From contig VEQW01000002.1 in assembly GCA_018883025.1 (NCBI GenBank), positions 1 through 41,766 of the forward strand: a DNA stretch of 41,766 nucleotides, written 5' to 3'. Every line of letters starts with the position of its first letter. Positions within the stretch are counted from its first letter, which is position 1. Position numbers and translations under genes: made by a program. This DNA is from Solirubrobacterales bacterium. Its GTDB lineage: Bacteria; Actinomycetota; Thermoleophilia; Solirubrobacterales; 70-9. The notes beneath the pieces are model-generated. The model saw nothing but the letters and a program-made list of their open reading frames with translations, was not told the origin of the DNA and searched no databases. Shown one piece after another: positions 38,133 to 41,766 of the stretch.

Positions 38133-39583
38133 CCGAAGGCCTGCCGGACGACCTCGAAGCAGTGATCGGACTCGAGATCCACGTCCAGCTCTCGACCGAG
38201 ACCAAGATGTTCTGTGGCTGCAGCCTCTCTTTCGGCGATCCACCGAACACCCACACCTGCCCGGTCTGTCTCGCCCACCCGGGGGTACTCCCGGTCCCCA
38301 ATCGACGGGCGATCGAGTACGCGATCCAGATCGCGCTGGCCCTCGGGTGCGAGGTCGCTCCGAGGTCAATTTTCCACCGAAAGAACTACTTCTACCCCGA
38401 CAATCCGAAGGCGTACCAGATCAGCCAGTACGACGTCCCACTCGCGAGTGCCGGCGAGCTGGCGAATGTGAGGATCCATCGGGCCCACCTCGAGGAGGAT
38501 GCGGCGAAGATGGTCCACATCGGCGAGAGTGGCCGGATCCAGGGTTCGAGCGGTTCCCTGGTCGACTTCAATCGGGCCGGCACCCCGCTGGTCGAGATCG
38601 TCACCGAACCCGATATCCGGTCGGCCTCGGAGGCGAGGGAGTGGGGGCAGCTGCTCAGGGAGACGGTGAGGCAGCTCGGCGTCTCGGACGTGAACATGGA
38701 GGAAGGGAGCCTTCGGTGCGACGCCAACGTTTCGATCAGGCCGCGGGGTTCCTCTGAACTCGGGACCAAGACCGAACTGAAGAACATGAACTCCTTCAGG
38801 TTCCTCGAGAAGGGAATCACTGCGGAGCTCGATCGCCAGGCAGGCCTGGTTGCATCGGGCGAAAGGGTGGTCCAGGAGACCCTCCACTTCGACCCGGGCA
38901 CGGGTGCCCTCCACCCTCTTCGCTCGAAAGAGGAGGCTCATGACTACAGGTACCTGCCCGAGCCCGACCTCGTGCCACTGGCTCCAGATTCCGCGATGCT
39001 CGAAGAGGCGAGGAAGAGCCTCCCCGAGCTCCCCGAAGCGAAGGCGAAGCGTTATCGCGATGAGCTGGGAATTCCGGAGGCCCCTGCCGAGTTGCTTTCC
39101 GTTCGTGCCGAACTCGCGGGCTTCCTGGAGGCGATGCTCGCCGCAGAGCCGGACCTCGAACCGAGGGTAGCCGCCAACTGGCTGACCGGTGAGTTCGCTG
39201 CTGAGCTTCGTCGAAAGGGCGACCCCGACCTCAGCGAGGTTCCGGTCGAGGCCGCTGCACTCGCCTCCCTCGCGTCGATGGCCCAGGCGAAGAAGATCTC
39301 CCACGGAACCGCGAAGGACCTCCTCACGAGGATGGTCGACGATGGGATAGACCCGGTTGCGGTCGTCACCGAGGAAGACCTCGGGCAGCTCTCTGACTCA
39401 TCCGAGCTCGAGGCGATAGTCGAAAAGGTCGTCGAGGAGAACCCCGGGCCAGCCGAAGAAGTCCAGGCCGGAAACGAGAAGGCGATCGGTGCCTTGGTCG
39501 GTGCGGTGATGAAGGAGACGGGGGGGCGAGCCGACGGCGGCGAGGTGAATCGGATCCTGAGGCAGGCGCTGGGTCTCGGCTGA
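38129..39583 (+). CDS. gatB: Asp/Glu-tRNA amidotransferase subunit B
   Basis: GatB binds the misacylated tRNA, activates the amino-acid side chain with ATP and amidates it. The 484 residues include AVIGLEIHVQLSTETKMFCGCS, with zinc-site cysteines completed by HTCPVCLAHPG. RKNYFYPDNPKAYQISQYDVPLA, RIHRAHLEEDAAKMVH, VDFNRAGTPLVEIVTEPDIRS, MEEGSLRCDANVSIRP and TELKNMNSFRFLEKGI also fit. The C-terminal GatB/YqeY tail domain is seen at LVGAVMKETGGRADGGEVNRILRQAL. GTG 38129 overlaps the gatA stop. Full length for the family. It closes the gatCAB operon. Confidence 0.97.
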   Translation: MTEGLPDDLEAVIGLEIHVQLSTETKMFCGCSLSFGDPPNTHTCPVCLAHPGVLPVPNRRAIEYAIQIALALGCEVAPRSIFHRKNYFYPDNPKAYQISQYDVPLASAGELANVRIHRAHLEEDAAKMVHIGESGRIQGSSGSLVDFNRAGTPLVEIVTEPDIRSASEAREWGQLLRETVRQLGVSDVNMEEGSLRCDANVSIRPRGSSELGTKTELKNMNSFRFLEKGITAELDRQAGLVASGERVVQETLHFDPGTGALHPLRSKEEAHDYRYLPEPDLVPLAPDSAMLEEARKSLPELPEAKAKRYRDELGIPEAPAELLSVRAELAGFLEAMLAAEPDLEPRVAANWLTGEFAAELRRKGDPDLSEVPVEAAALASLASMAQAKKISHGTAKDLLTRMVDDGIDPVAVVTEEDLGQLSDSSELEAIVEKVVEENPGPAEEVQAGNEKAIGALVGAVMKETGGRADGGEVNRILRQALGLG

Positions 39584-39623
39584 CCGGGCCCGTCGGCGGT
39601 CGGGGGAGCGCGAATGGCCGTCC

Positions 39624-39629
39624 TATACT
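39624..39629 (+). promoter_or_regulatory. -10 box (TATACT) for the NDH-2 gene, leaderless
   Basis: TATACT, one of the closest consensus matches in the window, ends 6 bases before ATG 39636. There is no room for a Shine-Dalgarno, and no -35 hexamer is obvious. Confidence 0.55.
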
Positions 39630-39635
39630 CGGCCG

Positions 39636-40949
39636 ATGGCCTGGAACGTAGTGATCGCTGGGGGAGGGTTCGCCGGTGCGAATGTTGCCCGAAAGCTCGA
39701 ATCGATCCTCCCCGCCCAGTCTGCGCGGCTCGTGCTTGCCAATGACGTCAATTTCATGCTCTACACACCGTTCCTGCCGGAGGCCGCGGCCGGGACCCTC
39801 GAGCCGCGACACGTCGTCACGCCCCTCAGGGAGATCGTCAAGCGGGCAAATCTGAAGCTCGGGGTCGTTGAAGGACACGATCCCGCGACCCGTCAGGTCG
39901 AGATCACGACCTACGACGGCGGGACGGAGTTGGTTCGGTACGACCAGCTGGTGCTCGCCCCGGGGTCGATCTCCCGATTCCTCCCCATCCCGGGCCTCGC
40001 CGAACATGCGGTTGGATTCAAGAGCCTGGCCGACGCGATCTGGGCGCGGAACACCGTGATCGAGTCGCTCGAGCTCGCCAACGCGACCGAGGACCCGGAG
40101 GTGAGGGACCGACTGCTGCGGTTCGTCTTCGTCGGCGGTGGATACGCGGGCCTCGAGGCGCTGGCCGAGCTCCAGGACTTCGCTGCTGACGCCATGCGTC
40201 ACTACCCCCGGGCACGACTCCACGGGATGCACTGGATGCTGGTCGAGGCAAAGGATCGCGTTCTTCCCGAGATCGACGAAGTCCTGGCTGACTACGCGGC
40301 GAAGGAGCTTCGCGGCCGCGGGATCGACATCCGACTCAATACGACGCTCTCGGAGGTCACTGCCGACACCGCCACCCTCTCCACGGGAGAGGTATTTCCG
40401 ACCAGGATGGTTGTCTGGACGGCCGGGGTCGTTCCCCAGCCAAGCCTGAGGAACCTCTCGGTGCCTCTCGATGAGTCCGGGCGGGTCCTGGTCGACGACT
40501 TCCTCCGGGTCGAGGGAATGGAGGGGGTCTGGGCCCTGGGTGACGCCGCCGCCGTGCCGGACCCGGATGGCGGCCTCTGCGCGCCGACCGCCCAGCACGC
40601 CGTCCGACAGGCCGCGACGGCCGCCCGAAACGTCGCTGCCAGCCTGGGCATCGGTGCCCCGGCCCCGTATCGGTACCGAAGCCGCGCTGCCTTCGTCAAT
40701 CTCGGGCGGTACAAGGCTGTCGGAATGGTGGGGGAGAGGACCTTCAGTGGCTTTCCTGCCTGGTGGATGGCGCGGACCTACCACATGAGCCAGATCCCGG
40801 GCAATGCCCGGAAATTCCGGGCGGTCCTCGACTGGACCGCCAGCCTGCCATTCGAACGGGATCTCTCCGAGGTCGGTTCGATCGGCAGGCCCGGGGTGCT
40901 GGCAACCGAGCGGTATGAGCGGGGCGGCTCGCACCGCCCGATGAGGTAG
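39636..40949 (+). CDS. ndh: Type II NADH dehydrogenase (NDH-2, FAD-dependent)
   Basis: NDH-2 oxidises NADH and reduces membrane quinone without pumping protons. The 437 residues have the FAD-binding start NVVIAGGGFAGANVARKLE, then PFLPEAAAGTLEPRHVVTPLREI and YDQLVLAPGSISRFLPIPGL. The NADH-binding Rossmann motif is RFVFVGGGYAGLEALAELQDF. TRMVVWTAGVVPQPSLRNL, GVWALGDAAAVPDPDGGLCAPTAQHAVRQA and a C-terminal segment PAWWMARTYHMSQIPGNARKFRAVLDW follow, probably the membrane-associating amphipathic region. The AxTAQHAxxQ quinone-site motif is present (APTAQHAVRQ). Other pyridine nucleotide-disulfide oxidoreductases are less likely because no redox CxxxxC pair is seen. The next gene follows after 7 bases. 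Confidence 0.88.
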   Translation: MAWNVVIAGGGFAGANVARKLESILPAQSARLVLANDVNFMLYTPFLPEAAAGTLEPRHVVTPLREIVKRANLKLGVVEGHDPATRQVEITTYDGGTELVRYDQLVLAPGSISRFLPIPGLAEHAVGFKSLADAIWARNTVIESLELANATEDPEVRDRLLRFVFVGGGYAGLEALAELQDFAADAMRHYPRARLHGMHWMLVEAKDRVLPEIDEVLADYAAKELRGRGIDIRLNTTLSEVTADTATLSTGEVFPTRMVVWTAGVVPQPSLRNLSVPLDESGRVLVDDFLRVEGMEGVWALGDAAAVPDPDGGLCAPTAQHAVRQAATAARNVAASLGIGAPAPYRYRSRAAFVNLGRYKAVGMVGERTFSGFPAWWMARTYHMSQIPGNARKFRAVLDWTASLPFERDLSEVGSIGRPGVLATERYERGGSHRPMR

Positions 40950-40956
40950 GTGATCG

Positions 40957-41262
40957 GTGGGCTACGAGTGGATCGCGATCGCGGTCGGCTTCGGAGTCGC
41001 GACCGGGATCATCGGAAAGGCGAAGGGCAACTCCTTCCTGATCTGGTTCCTGGTCGGCGCAATCCTCCCCGTGATTGGACTGGTCGCCGTATTACTCACC
41101 CGCAACGAGGACGCGGAACCAGAGCGCCAGTGCCCGAACTGCCGAAAGATCGTCAAGCTCTACGTTCAGGTCTGCCCCCGCTGTGGTACCGAGCTCTATT
41201 TGCCGGATCCATCCGAAACACGAATGCCGCCGCCCCGAGGAGGTCGGCGAGGAGTTACCTGA
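40957..41262 (+). CDS. Membrane protein with C-terminal zinc ribbon
   Basis: The 101-residue protein has two hydrophobic stretches (WIAIAVGFGVATGIIG and FLIWFLVGAILPVIGLVAVLL), then a zinc ribbon CPNCRKIVKLYVQVCPRCGTELY with two CPxC knuckles, and a basic Pro/Arg tail. Such short membrane-anchored zinc ribbons are widespread in actinobacteria with no assigned role. GTG 40957 follows NDH-2 by 7 bases, with AGGTAGG upstream, so they are probably cotranscribed. Its last 8 bases overlap the end of the convergent glycosyltransferase. Confidence 0.75.
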   Translation: MGYEWIAIAVGFGVATGIIGKAKGNSFLIWFLVGAILPVIGLVAVLLTRNEDAEPERQCPNCRKIVKLYVQVCPRCGTELYLPDPSETRMPPPRGGRRGVT

Positions 41263-41766
41263 GCCAGGTGCGGAAGATCGCGTTGGCGAAGCCGACCCCG
41301 TAACGGAAGACGGCCGGCTTCTTCGAACTGCCGTGGATTCGGGCGACGACCGTGACCGGGACCTCCTCGGACGGGATGCCACGCTTGATCGCCTCGATCA
41401 GGAATTCCGATGTGTGGAACTGCTCCTGCCTGAGCACGAGGCGGGGGAGGACGGTCGTCCTCACGGCGCGGTAGCCGTTCGAGCAGTCGGTCACCTTAGT
41501 CCCGGTGATCAGTGAGACGAGCCGGTTGAAGAAGACGATCCCGGCCTCCCTGACCGGGTGCCCCTTCTCGGCCGACCCGAGGATCCGGGAGCCGTGGGCT
41601 ACATCGACCTCACCGGTAAGGACGGGGGCCACGAGCCTTTCCATCTCGGCCGGAAGGTGCTGACCGTCGGCGTCCATGGTCACCGTGACCTCGGCCTCGG
41701 AGTCGACCATCAGTCGATAACCGGTACGCATCGCGGCTCCGCCACCACGGTTCACGGCATGGCGGG
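41255..41766 (-). CDS. Family 2 glycosyltransferase, polyprenyl-phosphate mannosyltransferase type (5' partial)
   Basis: The frame is open to the window end, so the N-terminal third is missing; the GTG at 41755 is internal. The visible 170 residues start HAVNRGGGAAMRTGYRLM and contain TVTMDADGQHLPAEMERLVAPVL, with the DxD-type metal motif DADGQH, then VAHGSRILGSAEKGHPVREAGIVFFNRLVSLITGTKVTDCSNGYRAVR. RQEQFHTSEFLIEAIKRG and an aromatic C-terminus close it. This is the layout of GT-A enzymes of the dolichol-phosphate mannosyltransferase/GtrB group, which load sugars on a lipid carrier. No C-terminal membrane helices are present. It converges on the zinc-ribbon gene with an 8-base overlap. Confidence 0.85.
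   Translation of the reverse strand, partial: RHAVNRGGGAAMRTGYRLMVDSEAEVTVTMDADGQHLPAEMERLVAPVLTGEVDVAHGSRILGSAEKGHPVREAGIVFFNRLVSLITGTKVTDCSNGYRAVRTTVLPRLVLRQEQFHTSEFLIEAIKRGIPSEEVPVTVVARIHGSSKKPAVFRYGVGFANAIFRTWLR

Noticed and set aside
36237-38369. 710-codon minus-strand ORF antisense to gatA/gatC
   Set aside because: It is the mirror of genuine genes in high-G+C DNA. Its translation is Arg/Gly/Pro/Asp-rich with no motif, and the plus-strand frames are unmistakable gatC/gatA.
1-41766. tRNA/rRNA genes, CRISPR arrays, insertion sequences, prophage or defence genes
   Set aside because: Gaps between genes are all under about 130 bases and contain no cloverleaf, spaced repeats, transposase or integrase sequence that I could recognise.

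Overview
This window is a chromosomal segment of a high-G+C Gram-positive bacterium, most likely an Actinomycetota of the Thermoleophilia/Solirubrobacterales type. Three things suggest this: strong G+C bias at third codon positions, many GTG/TTG starts and 4-base start/stop overlaps, and the block infC / rpmI-rplT / tsnR-like / pheS-pheT / argC-argJ-argB-argD ... argG, which follows the order known from mycobacteria. The class assignment is an inference from gene content; no rRNA is present. I found no tRNA, rRNA, CRISPR array, insertion sequence or phage gene. The stretch is almost wall-to-wall genes, with no non-coding gap above about 130 bases.

Layout. 1-2.4 kb: the 3' end of a secreted beta-helix repeat protein and a TMEM175-type membrane protein. 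2.4-5.5 kb: a reverse-strand cyclase-family hydrolase overlapping a secreted PI-PLC-like phosphodiesterase, divergent from an HSL-type esterase. 5.5-11.9 kb: the translation block thrS, infC, rpmI, rplT, a SpoU rRNA methyltransferase and pheS; a reverse-strand wecB splits infC from rpmI-rplT. 11.9-20.5 kb: pheT, argC, argJ, argB, argD, a small membrane protein where argF is expected, argG, and a 58-residue membrane protein absent from the ORF track. 20.6-25.7 kb: a coiled-coil/Rpf-like cell-wall enzyme, a reverse sixA-type phosphatase and dnaE. 25.8-29.4 kb: an acyl-CoA dehydrogenase, a reverse glutamate decarboxylase and reverse endonuclease IV. 29.4-32.9 kb: gltX, then an Rrf2 regulator-cysK-cysE cysteine operon. 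32.9-36.4 kb: UvrD/PcrA helicase, folD and a four-helix membrane protein. 36.4-39.6 kb: gatC-gatA-gatB. 39.6-41.8 kb: NDH-2, a zinc-ribbon membrane protein and the C-terminal part of a reverse family 2 glycosyltransferase cut by the window end.

How the genes fit together. Most are housekeeping: aminoacyl-tRNA supply (ThrRS, PheRS, GluRS plus the GatCAB amidotransferase), ribosome assembly, the acetylated route to ornithine plus argininosuccinate synthase, cysteine synthesis under a probable CymR-like regulator, replication and repair (DnaE, helicase, Nfo), one-carbon metabolism and respiration.

The most striking structural signal is at the transcription-unit heads. At least eight start codons (ATG or GTG) lie only 6-8 bases downstream of a TANNNT -10 box, which predicts leaderless mRNAs. 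TTG starts appear only inside operons, usually overlapping the preceding stop codon. No clearly novel defence or biosynthetic system was found. The oddities are mainly regulatory and architectural.
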